A stretch of 64,000 nucleotides of DNA from Cohnella lupini (GCF_003386205.1 NZ_QRDY01000001.1:310001-374000); one strand, 5' to 3'. Shown: positions 55,754 to 63,964, counted from the first letter of the stretch. The notes: a model not told the origin generated them from the sequence alone. Numbers and translations are program-made.

Positions 55754-55939
55754 ATGCGTAGAATGCCGTTATCCGCGGACACGGCCGTTAAGCTGGCGGA
55801 ATACATGAAGGTGCCGCTCGAGCACTTGATGCATATGCCTCAGCATATTTTGCTGCAGAAGCTCGGCGAAATGGCGAAGGCGCAAACCGAAGAGCCGATC
55901 AAGGAATCGTCGGCGGAATCGCAGGAAAAAAAGGAATAA
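55754..55939 (+). CDS. yycC: YycC family small protein
   Basis: A 61-residue protein whose first 45 residues, especially LSADTAVKLAEYMKVPLEHL and MHMPQHILLQKLGEM, match the YycC family of Bacillales. The C-terminus is a variable Glu/Lys/Ser tail. The function is unknown. The short helix-turn-helix-like layout is suggestive only. It starts at ATG 55754 behind GGGGGAA and precedes the tRNA cluster. Confidence 0.8.
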   Translation: MRRMPLSADTAVKLAEYMKVPLEHLMHMPQHILLQKLGEMAKAQTEEPIKESSAESQEKKE

Positions 55940-55944
55940 AGTTC

Positions 55945-55974
55945 TTGACGTTGGAGTGTGCGATGTAGTATATT
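55945..55974 (+). promoter_or_regulatory. Promoter of the tRNA cluster
   Basis: TTGACG (55945-55950), an 18-bp spacer and TATATT (55969-55974), about 39 bp upstream of the first tRNA. It overlaps nothing and directly follows the yycC stop. Confidence 0.7.
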
Positions 55975-56012
55975 ATTACTTGTCGCCAATAAAGGCAACA
56001 TGGAAAAAATGA

Positions 56013-56089
<77 letters not shown>

Positions 56090-56112
56090 ACCTTTTCTCT
56101 GGACCGAGACGG

Positions 56113-56189
56113 GGGCCTTTAGCTCAGTTGGTTAGAGCGGTCGGCTCATAACCGATTGGTCGGGGGTTCGAGTCCCTCAAGGCCCACCA
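56113..56189 (+). tRNA. tRNA-Ile2 (CAT, lysidine type)
   Basis: A 77-nt tRNA with anticodon CAT and encoded CCA. The body (GGGCCTTTAGCTCAGTTGG, then GGCTCATAACC and the CAAGGCCCACCA end) follows the Bacillus tRNA-Ile2 pattern rather than elongator Met. It should therefore be modified by TilS to read AUA. Elongator Met is the alternative. Confidence 0.85.
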
Positions 56190-56259
56190 AGTAAATTTAA
56201 CGCTAGGCCAAGTAATAGTTTTAGACGATTGAACATGAGTGACCTTCATCGTTCCGTAT

Positions 56260-56348
56260 GCCGGGATGGCGGAATTGGCAGACGCACAGGACTTAAAATC
56301 CTGCGGTAGGTGACTACCGTACCGGTTCGACCCCGGTTCTCGGCACCA
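56260..56348 (+). tRNA. tRNA-Leu (TAA)
   Basis: An 89-nt class II tRNA with a long variable arm (GCGGTAGGTGACTACCGT). Anticodon TAA at 56294-56296, acceptor GCCGGGA/TCTCGGC, encoded CCA. Confidence 0.95.
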
Positions 56349-56367
56349 CTACATAACTAATGAAACG

Positions 56368-56397
56368 AGAAGCTCCCCGACTAGAGGAGCTTCTTTT
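56368..56397 (+). terminator. Intrinsic terminator of the tRNA cluster
   Basis: A perfect 9-bp stem AGAAGCTCC/GGAGCTTCT (56368-56376 and 56386-56394) followed by TTTTG. The T-tail runs into TGCTATAAT (56397-56405), an extended -10 that may serve ung. Confidence 0.88.
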
Positions 56398-56436
56398 GCT
56401 ATAATAAAGAAAATAAGAATCGGAGGTGGGGGCCAT

Positions 56437-57138
56437 ATGGGGACAAGCGTGCTCGCGCAGCCGCGCAACGATTGGGACTCTTTATTGAAGGAAGAGCATG
56501 AGAAACCTTACTTTATAGAGTTACTGGATCGCGTCGAAGTACAATACCGGGATCACGTTGTTTATCCGGCACGGGCGGATGTCTACCGGGCGCTTGAGCT
56601 AACGCCGTACGAGAAGGTTAAGGTCGTTATTCTCGGCCAAGATCCTTATCACGGACCGGATCAGGCACATGGACTGAGCTTCTCCGTGCGGAAGGGCGTG
56701 AAGCTGCCGCCTTCTCTTAGAAATATTTTCAAAGAGTTGCAGGACGACATAGGGTGTCCGGTTCCCGATCACGGCTTTTTGGAGCATTGGGCGAAGCAAG
56801 GAGTGTTGCTCCTCAATAGCGTGCTGACCGTAATCGAGGCTAAGCCGAACTCCCATCGCAAGCTGGGTTGGGAGAAGTACACGGACAAGATAATAAGTCT
56901 GTTAAACGAGAGGGAAACGCCGATCGCTTTCGTATTGTGGGGCAAACACGCGCAAGAGAAAGGCCGTTACATCGATGGATCGAAGCATCTGGTGTTGAAT
57001 TCCGTTCACCCGAGTCCATTGTCCGCTTACGGCGGATTCTGGGGCAGCAAGCCTTTCTCGAAGTGTAATGAATTTCTTAGAAGAGAAGGGCTGAAGGAGA
57101 TCGATTGGCACATTCCAAGCGTGGAGGACAAGCCGTGA
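56437..57138 (+). CDS. ung: Uracil-DNA glycosylase, family 1
   Basis: A 233-residue base-excision repair enzyme removing uracil from DNA. The water-activating D69 lies in GQDPYHGPDQAHGL, the uracil-binding block is LLLNSVLTV, and the minor-groove intercalation loop is HPSPLSAYGGFWGSKPF. ATG 56437 follows GGAGGTGG. It overlaps the following radical SAM gene by 4 bp (GTGA), implying coupled translation. Confidence 0.96.
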   Translation: MGTSVLAQPRNDWDSLLKEEHEKPYFIELLDRVEVQYRDHVVYPARADVYRALELTPYEKVKVVILGQDPYHGPDQAHGLSFSVRKGVKLPPSLRNIFKELQDDIGCPVPDHGFLEHWAKQGVLLLNSVLTVIEAKPNSHRKLGWEKYTDKIISLLNERETPIAFVLWGKHAQEKGRYIDGSKHLVLNSVHPSPLSAYGGFWGSKPFSKCNEFLRREGLKEIDWHIPSVEDKP

Positions 57139-57950
57139 GTACCGCTAGGTGGCTGACGCCGACGTCGGGTTATTTACAAGGCTATACGCACACCTTGAAT
57201 CCTTATGTCGGATGCTCGTTCGGTTGCTCCTATTGCTATGTACGCCGTATGCCGATCGGACTATTCCGAAGCGAGCCTTGGGGAAGCTGGGTCGACCGGA
57301 AAAAAGCCGACCCCGCTACGCTGCGCCGAGAGCTGGCCAGAGCGAACGGCAAAGGACCGGTAACCATATTCTTTTCTTCCGCTACCGACCCTTACCAGCC
57401 TCTGGAAGCTACTGCCGGTGTCACTCGTTCCTTGCTTGAGGCGCTGGCCGATGAGCCGCCGGCCTTTACATTGCTGCAGACAAGGAGTCCGCTCGTCACC
57501 CGAGATATAGACGTGCTGTTGCGTCTGCAAGGCAGGTTGAGGGTCAGCTTGACCGTAGAGACGGATAGGGAGGACGTAAGGAAGGTTTTAACGCCATATG
57601 CGCCGCCGTTAGCCGCGCGTTGGAAGGCGTTAAAGGAGCTGAGAGAGGCGGGAATAGACACGCAAGCAGCGGTGTCTCCGGTTCTTCCGTACTCTCCCGA
57701 TTTTGCTCGCATGCTGGCGGATGCCGCTCCGAGGGTCGTGGTGGACGATTACTTCGGCGGCGACGGGAGCGGAGGGAGAAGGAGCGAGGCTCTCGGAATG
57801 AGGTCCCTGTACGACAAAAACGGATGGATCTCGTGGTACGATCCATCCGTTGCGGAACGATTGTCGATCGAACTCCGGGAACTCATGCCGGAGAAGGCGA
57901 TCGGGATTAGCGCGGCGGGTTTCTCGCCGCCAAGCGTTGATACCGATTAG
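57135..57950 (+). CDS. SPL-family radical SAM protein
   Basis: A 271-residue radical SAM enzyme related to spore photoproduct lyase and the Rv2578c/SplB-like group. The cluster motif is C27-x3-C31-x2-C34 in NPYVGCSFGCSYCYVRR, followed by TIFFSSATDPYQPLEA and SLTVETDREDVRKVLTP. True SplB is longer and has an extra conserved Cys, which I do not see here, so the substrate is unknown. GTG 57135 lies 7 bp after GGAGG. Coupling to ung hints at DNA or nucleic-acid repair. Its stop overlaps the convergent gene by 4 bp. Confidence 0.85.
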   Translation: MSTARWLTPTSGYLQGYTHTLNPYVGCSFGCSYCYVRRMPIGLFRSEPWGSWVDRKKADPATLRRELARANGKGPVTIFFSSATDPYQPLEATAGVTRSLLEALADEPPAFTLLQTRSPLVTRDIDVLLRLQGRLRVSLTVETDREDVRKVLTPYAPPLAARWKALKELREAGIDTQAAVSPVLPYSPDFARMLADAAPRVVVDDYFGGDGSGGRRSEALGMRSLYDKNGWISWYDPSVAERLSIELRELMPEKAIGISAAGFSPPSVDTD

Positions 57951-58825
57951 CCCGGGAAAGGTACCGTTGTGATAACCTGGCTCAATACGGCTTTGAAGTT
58001 GGAAGGGATGTAAGTGACCGCTTTGACTTCGGTAATGACCTGCGGGTACATTTTATCCGGGTCGGGTTGAATCGCTCTCCATTGAATGACGGCCTCGCCT
58101 TTAGCGAATTGAATGCCCGTAATTTCGAAGCCGTAGCCCGGATGAGGCGCGGTTGCGGATAAAGTTACTTTCGTAACGGCGTCCGATTCCTTGTCGGAGG
58201 ACAGCTTCACGTCCGTTAACACGGGCGGTTCCGGCTCGGTGATCGGTTTCGGAGCGTCCTTGATGAATTTAGCCGTTCTCTCGATCATGACTTTGGCGAC
58301 GCTGGATGTCATGTAGCTCTTAGGATAAAATTTCTGCTTGTTGTCCAACGTGGCGATCTTGGCGATCAAAAGCTTCTGGATGCTGTCCATATAGCCGCTG
58401 GTCACTTGCTTCTCATCGGCGATGGAGACGTAAAGGTCGATCCAAGCAAATTCTCCTTTATGGCTGAGGGCTCCGAATAGCCACTTGGAGAACTGCTCGC
58501 GAGTTACTTTAGCTGCGGGGTTGATGTCTTTAGGAAGTTCTAAACCATTGAATTGCGCGATGATGAAGTCGCCCGAGTATGGTGCGTTATTCTTCACATT
58601 GGTATAGTAGTCGCTTGCCTTGGGCTCTTTGATAAAGCGAATAGTATCGATGTTCAAGCCCAAGCCTTTCACGATCATGCTAACGGCAGTCGATACGGTA
58701 ATGCTGTTCTTGGAGTTGCTTTGGTGATTTCCATTGTTGTGCGCGTATGCCGATCCGCTGACGGCCATCGTAAGAATGGTAATCAGCATTAGCAGCATGA
58801 ACGGTTTCTTCATTAGTTTACTCAT
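57947..58825 (-). CDS. Secreted protein with SLH-like region and PrcB-type C-terminal domain
   Basis: A 292-residue exported protein with a signal peptide ending near GSAYA (about 28). Residues 35-190 contain diverged SLH-like segments (ITVSTAVSMIVKGLGLN; VTREQFSKWLFGAL; MTSSVAKVMIERT). A linker and a C-terminal beta domain follow (about 210-292: HPGYGFEITGIQFAKGEAVIQW and PQVITEVKAVTYI), resembling the PrcB C-terminal domain. No catalytic residues are apparent. It starts at ATG 58825 behind GGAGGG. It is probably a cell-wall-associated protein; function unknown. Confidence 0.75.
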   Translation of the reverse strand: MSKLMKKPFMLLMLITILTMAVSGSAYAHNNGNHQSNSKNSITVSTAVSMIVKGLGLNIDTIRFIKEPKASDYYTNVKNNAPYSGDFIIAQFNGLELPKDINPAAKVTREQFSKWLFGALSHKGEFAWIDLYVSIADEKQVTSGYMDSIQKLLIAKIATLDNKQKFYPKSYMTSSVAKVMIERTAKFIKDAPKPITEPEPPVLTDVKLSSDKESDAVTKVTLSATAPHPGYGFEITGIQFAKGEAVIQWRAIQPDPDKMYPQVITEVKAVTYIPSNFKAVLSQVITTVPFPG

Positions 58826-58974
58826 CTGGATATCCCTCCGTGTTTCTTTTGTCGTTTCCCTATCGGGATAACCCCTAGACGCGAAATGGTTGGTAAATGT
58901 TGCGTTTTAATCTATTTATTCCACTGACTGCGATCATAATAATAGAAACAATGACGAGTCGGGCGGCAGTTCGA

Positions 58975-59187
58975 TTACTCGAATAATTCATCCATCAATT
59001 GTTTGGCTTCGGTCTTTCTCTTCGCGGTTTCATGGGCATCCACCCGTATTGCTCCGTTCTCGATAATAATAGCGTCCCCGACCTTACATTCCTCGGGTAA
59101 GAACGACTTAAGGATATTCCTCGTCGTTCCTTCGGTCTCGATAACGACCCATTCTCCTTCAAACCGATCGATAATGCCGCGTTCCAT
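58975..59187 (-). CDS. DUF3006 small protein
   Basis: A 70-residue protein. The N-terminal 40 residues (IIDRFEGEWVVIETEG, KSFLPEECKVGDAIII) match DUF3006, a small beta-barrel-like family, and a charged helical tail follows. Its ATG overlaps the stop of the upstream MBL gene (TAATG), so the two are translationally coupled. DUF3006 genes often follow ComEC-like hydrolase genes; a partner or accessory role is inferred. Confidence 0.85.
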   Translation of the reverse strand: MERGIIDRFEGEWVVIETEGTTRNILKSFLPEECKVGDAIIIENGAIRVDAHETAKRKTEAKQLMDELFE

Positions 59188-60224
59188 TACTTCACCTTCA
59201 AAAAAGAGATTTTTTTGCCGTCGCTGACGGCCGTGACGGTTCCGTTAAGGTCGGTTCTATAAACCGAAGCTTTCGCAGCTTTAAGCCGGTTTAATATGGT
59301 TGCTGCGGGATGTCCATAGCTATTCTTGCCTACGCTGATTACCGCATACTTGGGAGCAACCGCTTTAAGGAAAGCGGGACTGGTGGACGACACCGAACCG
59401 TGGTGACCCGCCTTCAAGACGTCGGCTTTTAGCGCAAGCTTGCCAGCCAGCATATCTGTCTCCGATCTCTTCTCCGCGTCGCCCGTAAACAAAAATTTAT
59501 TAATGCCGTAGGTCAAATGCAATACGGCGCTCCAATCGTTAAGGTCGTCTCCGTAAGCGGCAACCGGTCCAACGAAACGAGCCGTCACGCCTTTCAACGG
59601 GAGCAGGACGCCGGCTTTGGCTTCTTTGATCTTCAAGCCTTCTTGTTTGACCGCGAGCAGGAAATCCTTGAACGTGTCCGTCGTGTGCGATACCTTGGGC
59701 GCATATACGTTCTCGACCTTAAAGTTCCGCAGGACGGTATCCAATCCTCCGACGTGATCCGCATCGGGGTGGGTAGATATCATGATTTCGATATCGTCGA
59801 CGCGAAGCTGCTTCAGGTAATCGACGACGACGTCTCCGGCTTCGTTCTTGCCGGCGTCGATAAGGATGTCATCTCCCGCGGCCGTCCGAATGTACGTGGC
59901 ATCGCCTTGTCCAATGTTGAGGAAGTACACGGAAAGCTTGCCTTTCGAAGCAACTTTGATCTTATCCGCGACCAACGTTGCGTCCGAAGAGTCGTCGTCC
60001 GTTTCTTTGGCAGGATCGGGAGTTTCGGCGGTCGACTCTGCAGGTTTTATCGTCCCAGCGGCATTATGATAGTGGTATTCGCCGTCCGCGAGTCCCCATT
60101 TCGCGCAATTCGTGCGGCAAGTATGACCGCCGTTGGCGTCGGTGCGTCCAGGGTGCGCCATCGATACGGCCGTATTCGATAAAAGCATGGATATAGTTAG
60201 TAATGCAAAACAGATTTTGCGCAT
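59187..60224 (-). CDS. Secreted ComEC-like metallo-beta-lactamase hydrolase with YHYH domain
   Basis: A 345-residue exported protein. After a signal peptide (about 1-23) comes a YHYH module, HPGRTDANGGHTCRTNCAKW and GEYHYHN, with many possible metal ligands. An acidic linker leads to an MBL-fold domain of the ComEC/Rec2 type (about 95-345): FLNIGQGDATYI, STHPDADHVGG (metal motif), LFTGDAEKRSE and LKAGHHGSVSSTSPAFL. The ComEC homologous domain is proposed to degrade DNA, so an extracellular nuclease or phosphodiesterase is plausible but unproven. ATG 60224 has GAGGAGAGG upstream. Confidence 0.87.
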   Translation of the reverse strand: MRKICFALLTISMLLSNTAVSMAHPGRTDANGGHTCRTNCAKWGLADGEYHYHNAAGTIKPAESTAETPDPAKETDDDSSDATLVADKIKVASKGKLSVYFLNIGQGDATYIRTAAGDDILIDAGKNEAGDVVVDYLKQLRVDDIEIMISTHPDADHVGGLDTVLRNFKVENVYAPKVSHTTDTFKDFLLAVKQEGLKIKEAKAGVLLPLKGVTARFVGPVAAYGDDLNDWSAVLHLTYGINKFLFTGDAEKRSETDMLAGKLALKADVLKAGHHGSVSSTSPAFLKAVAPKYAVISVGKNSYGHPAATILNRLKAAKASVYRTDLNGTVTAVSDGKKISFLKVK

Positions 60225-60319
60225 GGGAGTGCCTCTCCTCTATAATGGCGAATATATCCATCTTACATGGATCATCGGTCATTACAAAGTTAAAATTTAT
60301 CAATAACGACGGAAACGAC

Positions 60320-60349
60320 AAAAAGGAAGCTTGAGCGGGTCAAGCTTCC
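60320..60349 (-). terminator. Intrinsic terminator after the DUF378 gene (minus strand)
   Basis: A perfect 10-bp stem GGAAGCTTGA/TCAAGCTTCC with a short loop. On the minus strand it is followed by TTTTT. Confidence 0.85.
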
Positions 60350-60404
60350 CGTTGTTGCTCGTTCTAATGGACATCTTGTGCGTTGGGTGGACTTCGAATG
60401 CCGA

Positions 60405-60617
60405 TTAACGGGTAGGCGCGGTGTCGTTCACGTCGTTGAAAAATTTGAATGCGTAAATCGCGCAGATTCCAACGACGATATAGATGAAACGGGATGCGCC
60501 TGCATCCTGGCCTCCGAAAATATCCGCGACCAAGTCATACTTGAATAGTCCGATCAAAAGCCAGTTGATTCCGCCTATAATCAGTAAAGCGAGAGCCACG
60601 ATGTTTAACGTTTTCAT
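60405..60617 (-). CDS. yuzA: DUF378 (YuzA-like) membrane protein
   Basis: A 70-residue protein with two transmembrane helices (about 3-24 and 45-63) and the family block GGINWLLIGLFKYDLVADIFGG. Its function is unknown. ATG 60617 follows GAGGAGCTGG; the open frame back to 60698 is rejected for lack of an SD sequence. A strong terminator lies 55 bp downstream, so it is monocistronic or the end of a short transcript. Confidence 0.85.
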   Translation of the reverse strand: MKTLNIVALALLIIGGINWLLIGLFKYDLVADIFGGQDAGASRFIYIVVGICAIYAFKFFNDVNDTAPTR

Positions 60618-60694
60618 TTCAAGCCAGCTCCTCTTAGCAAGTATTGGGTATTCATTAAGAACCTTCCCAAGTCCCGCCAAGATTATGCACGGCT

Positions 60695-60919
60695 TCATTT
60701 GACCGTCTCCGCCGTGCGGCTGTCCACATCCTCCTCCACCGGCATTTCCGAAAAGAAGTCTTCAAGATGAGCGACTGCCAAGTCTTCGGCCATTCCAATT
60801 ACCTTCATAAAGTAATGAAGCATATGCTCGTAAACCGATTCATACTGCTGAAGCTCATCTGGATGCTTGATGGCGTAGGCCATGTGCTGGCTAACCAGCA
60901 TATTAGTTAGTCGTCTCAT
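60695..60919 (-). CDS. Small hypothetical helical protein, 74 aa
   Basis: A His/Met-rich helical protein (MLVSQHMAYAIKHPDELQQY, then YEHMLHYFMKVIG) with an acidic C-terminus. I recognise no family. Neither ATG 60919 nor the internal ATG has a good SD sequence, though TATAAT lies just upstream of 60919. It is kept because the frame is clean and the composition protein-like. Possibly expressed at low level. Confidence 0.5.
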   Translation of the reverse strand: MRRLTNMLVSQHMAYAIKHPDELQQYESVYEHMLHYFMKVIGMAEDLAVAHLEDFFSEMPVEEDVDSRTAETVK

Positions 60920-60995
60920 GAAGAAGATTATATCCGGTTAAACAACCGCACGATAGAGGGTTTTATTGTCGAATAAACGGAAAGAGTAGGGGGGA

Positions 60996-61130
60996 CTAAC
61001 CCTCATTTTGCTCTATCGCTTGAATGATTTCGAACTGTTCATCTTCATCGCTTTTGTCAGCCGTAAGATCGGCTGTTTGCTTGTCTTCGGGTTGATTTTC
61101 TTCGTCGTTTACTGAATGGCTTTCGGTCAT
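60996..61130 (-). CDS. Small acidic protein, 44 aa
   Basis: A short gene with ATG at 61130, an AGGAGA SD sequence 7 bp upstream and a stop at 60996. The product (MTESHSVNDEENQPEDKQ..., ending FEIIQAIEQNEG) is very acidic, disordered for the first 30 residues and possibly helical at the end. Good SD and an isolated position support it; there is no family assignment. It lies between the 74-residue gene and tRNA-Val on the same strand. Confidence 0.6.
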   Translation of the reverse strand: MTESHSVNDEENQPEDKQTADLTADKSDEDEQFEIIQAIEQNEG

Positions 61131-61259
61131 TGGGATGTCTCCTTCGCTGGTCGGATTTGATACCACTAACATGCTTGACTATCGGATTGCCTTTTATTCA
61201 TGCGATATCGAGAAACTAAAAAGAAGCCTTACCGAAGTAGGCTTCTCTGAATTTAAGTA

Positions 61260-61335
61260 TGGTGATCTGAACAGGGATCGAACCTGTGACCCCCACCCTG
61301 TCAAGATGGTGCTCTCCCAGCTGAGCTATCAGATC
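61260..61335 (-). tRNA. tRNA-Val (GAC)
   Basis: On the minus strand the acceptor GATCTGA pairs with TCAGATC, with discriminator A and encoded CCA. The D arm has AGCTCAGCTGGGAGAGC, the anticodon loop TTGACAG with GAC, and the T arm ACAGG TTCGATC CCTGT. 76 nt. Confidence 0.93.
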
Positions 61336-61520
61336 ATATTCGTTTAGCGGCGACAGGTAATATCATACCAAGTCACGGAATTGAAGTCAACCTAATTCTC
61401 GTAATTTTTTTTACAATATTCACGCCAACAATTCTAGGCATTATTTCAAGCCAAATAGGGATGTTTCCCATAAGGCCGACGTACAAATGTACTAACGGAA
61501 ATCGGCGGGAGGAACGGCTT

Positions 61521-61694
61521 ATGAGGGATGCGGCATTATTGGCGGTATGGTTAATCGGGACATTTGGTTTGATCGGCGTCGTTATGGCAGCGCTTGCCCG
61601 GTTCGTAGAACGGGATTCTATGGAGTACGATAAGCAATTTACATGGAAATCGTTCTCATCCTGGACCGAACGCAATCCGGGCAACAAGAAGTAA
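61521..61694 (+). CDS. Small single-helix membrane protein, 57 aa
   Basis: One N-terminal transmembrane helix (about 4-25: ALLAVWLIGTFGLIGVVMAAL) is followed by a charged cytoplasmic-type tail (ARFVERDSMEYDKQFTWKSF). ATG 61521 has GGGAGG 9 bp upstream. No family recognised. It is convergent with the next small membrane gene. Confidence 0.6.
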   Translation: MRDAALLAVWLIGTFGLIGVVMAALARFVERDSMEYDKQFTWKSFSSWTERNPGNKK

Positions 61695-61771
61695 ACCTCT
61701 TTATATTTTCCGATAGCAGCAAAAGAGCGATCTTAAGTCTGCCGACTAAAAACCGCCCACGATCGATCCCA

Positions 61772-61879
61772 TTATTCTTCTTCGTCCCATTTGCGGGAGT
61801 AAGCTTTCTTGGTTGCCCAGAGGACGACCCAGATGAGCAATGCGGCAATAATGCCTCCGATGATAAACGTAGCAAGCAA
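61772..61879 (-). CDS. Very small single-helix membrane protein, 35 aa
   Basis: Starts at TTG 61879 with AAAGGAAG 7 bp upstream. The product is MLATFIIGGIIAALLIWVVL followed by a basic/acidic tail ending KWDEEE, that is one membrane helix plus a short charged end. The good SD sequence and the transmembrane composition make it credible. It lies 25 bp after the MBL hydrolase start-side neighbour's stop (61905) on the same strand, so it may be co-transcribed with that gene. Confidence 0.6.
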   Translation of the reverse strand: MLATFIIGGIIAALLIWVVLWATKKAYSRKWDEEE

Positions 61880-61904
61880 TGAGTGTCTTCCTTTCCGGAT
61901 GTTA

Positions 61905-62672
61905 TTACTCCATGATACCGAATTGGCGGGCAAAAGTTAACGGGTTCAAATCGTAGGCTTTCTGTTGTTCAATGAATGACATATGGCCCGTGTGTCCGAT
62001 GAATTCCCGTTGATCATCCCCGTAATGCATAAGATATACCCGTTCTTGAACGGATTGGCGTAAGGTGAGCAGCTGCGGTAAGCAGGCATGGACGACTCCC
62101 GGGGGATGCAACTGACAGTCGTGGAAGATGACTTGGACCCCGCGATTGTCGACCAAGTCGTCGAGTAAATCTGCATCGAATACCATGTCTCCCGAGTAGA
62201 AGAAAAACTCATTGAACAGCAGGGAGTAGCTCCGTTTATTCGGGATATGCTTCGTAGCGATCAGTTCTACGCTTAATCCGGGTACGAGCTCGTGCGCAAC
62301 GCCTTCATTCAAAGGCCTGACGTCGAAGAAATCCTCCAGCGTTTCGGTAGGATCCTGCTGCAATCCGCCCTTAAGCGAGTTTTCCCAAAGCGTGCCGACT
62401 AACGCGTCCGCTAAATATAAAATCGGCTTGCGGCCGAATATGAACTTCATTTGAAAAGCCAGCTCTTCCAGTCCTCCGATATGATCGGCGTGAATATGGG
62501 TGATCAGGATGGCATCGAGGTCGTTAAAGCTATAGCCTAGTTCGTAAAGCGCTTTAGGAGCTGTAATTCCGCAATCGACCAATACGTTAAGGCCATCGAC
62601 CGTAAGCAGTGCGTTGTTATTATTGAACGCTTTGGCAAAGGCGCTTCCCGTACCTAACATCTGAATCTTCAA
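61905..62672 (-). CDS. MBL-fold metallo-hydrolase, RNase Z/AtsA-like
   Basis: A 255-residue cytoplasmic hydrolase. The metal site is the HxHxDH motif in ITHIHADHIGG, with further ligands in FYSGDMVFD and a C-terminal His. The N-terminal MLGTGSAFAKAFNNNNALL matches RNase Z-like hydrolases, but the tRNase Z exosite arm is not evident, so it is probably a generic MBL hydrolase. The start is TTG 62672, preceded by AGGAGGT at 6 bp; the ATG at 62726 adds 18 unconserved residues. Confidence 0.87.
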   Translation of the reverse strand: MKIQMLGTGSAFAKAFNNNNALLTVDGLNVLVDCGITAPKALYELGYSFNDLDAILITHIHADHIGGLEELAFQMKFIFGRKPILYLADALVGTLWENSLKGGLQQDPTETLEDFFDVRPLNEGVAHELVPGLSVELIATKHIPNKRSYSLLFNEFFFYSGDMVFDADLLDDLVDNRGVQVIFHDCQLHPPGVVHACLPQLLTLRQSVQERVYLMHYGDDQREFIGHTGHMSFIEQQKAYDLNPLTFARQFGIME

Positions 62673-62860
62673 ATCGATACCTCCTAGCCATGGATGCGGT
62701 TTCTTTTCGACAATAGCTTTTACCAATGTACCATAATCTACCTCGTTAAGTAAGAAGAATACGGAAAAAACCTTAGCTGCTTCGGTGACGGTCTAGGCTT
62801 ATTTCGCATAGTCTGAGGGGGAGATATTTCCACCCATGCGTTTGCGAAAGGAAGATCCCG

Positions 62861-63064
62861 ATGGCGAAGGTCAATAAGAAGAAAAAGTCGGCCGCCGCGG
62901 CCGAACAAAAAAGGGCGCAGATGAAAATCGTAACCTCAGAAGTCTGCGCCGTTTGCAAAACTCCTTGCACGAGAGGCTTAGCTTATCTCGAGAAAATGGG
63001 AGAGCCCGGAGAGGTCGGTTACGGAGTTCCGTGCGTCTTGACTCTGCCTGGCAGAAAGCCGTAA
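62861..63064 (+). CDS. Small Cys-containing basic protein, 67 aa
   Basis: A lysine-rich N-terminus (MAKVNKKKKSAAAAEQKR) is followed by a short cysteine module, VCAVCKTPCTRG, and a later Cys in GVPCVLT, possibly binding zinc. ATG 62861 follows AGGAAGAT. I recognise no characterised family. It stands alone, with no obvious partner. Confidence 0.65.
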   Translation: MAKVNKKKKSAAAAEQKRAQMKIVTSEVCAVCKTPCTRGLAYLEKMGEPGEVGYGVPCVLTLPGRKP

Positions 63065-63261
63065 AGCCATATAAAGAGGGGCTTGTCGCGCCAAGCATTT
63101 CCCGGGTAAGCGCAAGCTTCGCCACGATGCGACAAAACGGCGCCGAAGCCCCGGAAAAAACAGGTTAATTTTTTTGTTTTCCCGCGCAACTTTCCGTCCG
63201 ACGGTCGGTATAACCAAATACAGACAAGAATGCGAGTCGGTGAAGACGGAGGATGCTAATA

Positions 63262-63840
63262 ATGAAGGTCCGTAAACTTGCGCTTTTAACTTTGGCGTTG
63301 ACATTAATTTGCGGTGGCGTAGCTTATGCGGATACCGTGTCGCAGAAATTGCGCGTACTGGTAGTGAACAAGAAATCCGAGAGCTACAACGGTATTATCG
63401 TTGACAATAAAGTCTACGTTCCGGTCGATCTGATTACCGACAAGCTTCAGGGAATCGTGATCACGGACGAAACGGACAATAAAGTAACGATATACAAGCC
63501 GAACGTGCATATGGTAACCAGCAAGAATAAAGGAATCTTCGGCGACGTCGAGAAAGGCGCCAAGGTCGATTTTTTCACGCATATCCAAGTCGACTCGTTA
63601 AAAGTAGATATTAACGCTTTGAAGCTGACTATCGTGGATCCCTATGGCGAGGAAACTTTAATAGAGTCGCGCAAGGCCGGAGACAGCGACTTCCCGGAAA
63701 GAGAGAACATCTGGATGTCGACGAAAGAGTTTTCCTACACTTTCAGTTCTACCGGGACGTACACTCTTCGATTCTACGTTAAACCCGTAGGACAGTCCTC
63801 TTTCCAAGTGATTTCCGAGAAATCGATCGCCTCCAAGTAA
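63262..63840 (+). CDS. Secreted stalk-like (copper amine oxidase N-like) protein
   Basis: A 192-residue exported protein with a signal peptide ending near VAYADT (about 24). One stalk-type module (about 30-75: LRVLVVNKKSESYNGIIVDN and VYVPVDLITDKLQGIVI) precedes a beta-rich region (about 95-190) ending in an Ig-like strand pattern (TYTLRFYVKPVG). No enzyme residues are evident. ATG 63262 has GGAGG at 9 bp; ATG 63253 is too close to it. Confidence 0.78.
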   Translation: MKVRKLALLTLALTLICGGVAYADTVSQKLRVLVVNKKSESYNGIIVDNKVYVPVDLITDKLQGIVITDETDNKVTIYKPNVHMVTSKNKGIFGDVEKGAKVDFFTHIQVDSLKVDINALKLTIVDPYGEETLIESRKAGDSDFPERENIWMSTKEFSYTFSSTGTYTLRFYVKPVGQSSFQVISEKSIASK

Positions 63841-63852
63841 TCGTCCATACGC

Positions 63853-63888
63853 AGCGCCCAAACCGAATAGTCGGGATGGGTGCTTTTT
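63853..63888 (+). terminator. Intrinsic terminator after the secreted stalk-like gene
   Basis: AGCGCCCA (63853-63860) pairs with TGGGTGCT (63877-63884, one G-U), followed by TTTTT. Confidence 0.8.
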
Positions 63889-63964
63889 CGTTTGACCCTC
63901 GATACGGGAAGTGATACGATACGTGGGTAGGTAAATTCAACCGATTGAACGGAGGTTCCCCACC

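Noticed and set aside
61135-61347. 70-codon plus-strand frame
   Set aside because: Overlaps tRNA-Val on the opposite strand and has no SD sequence.
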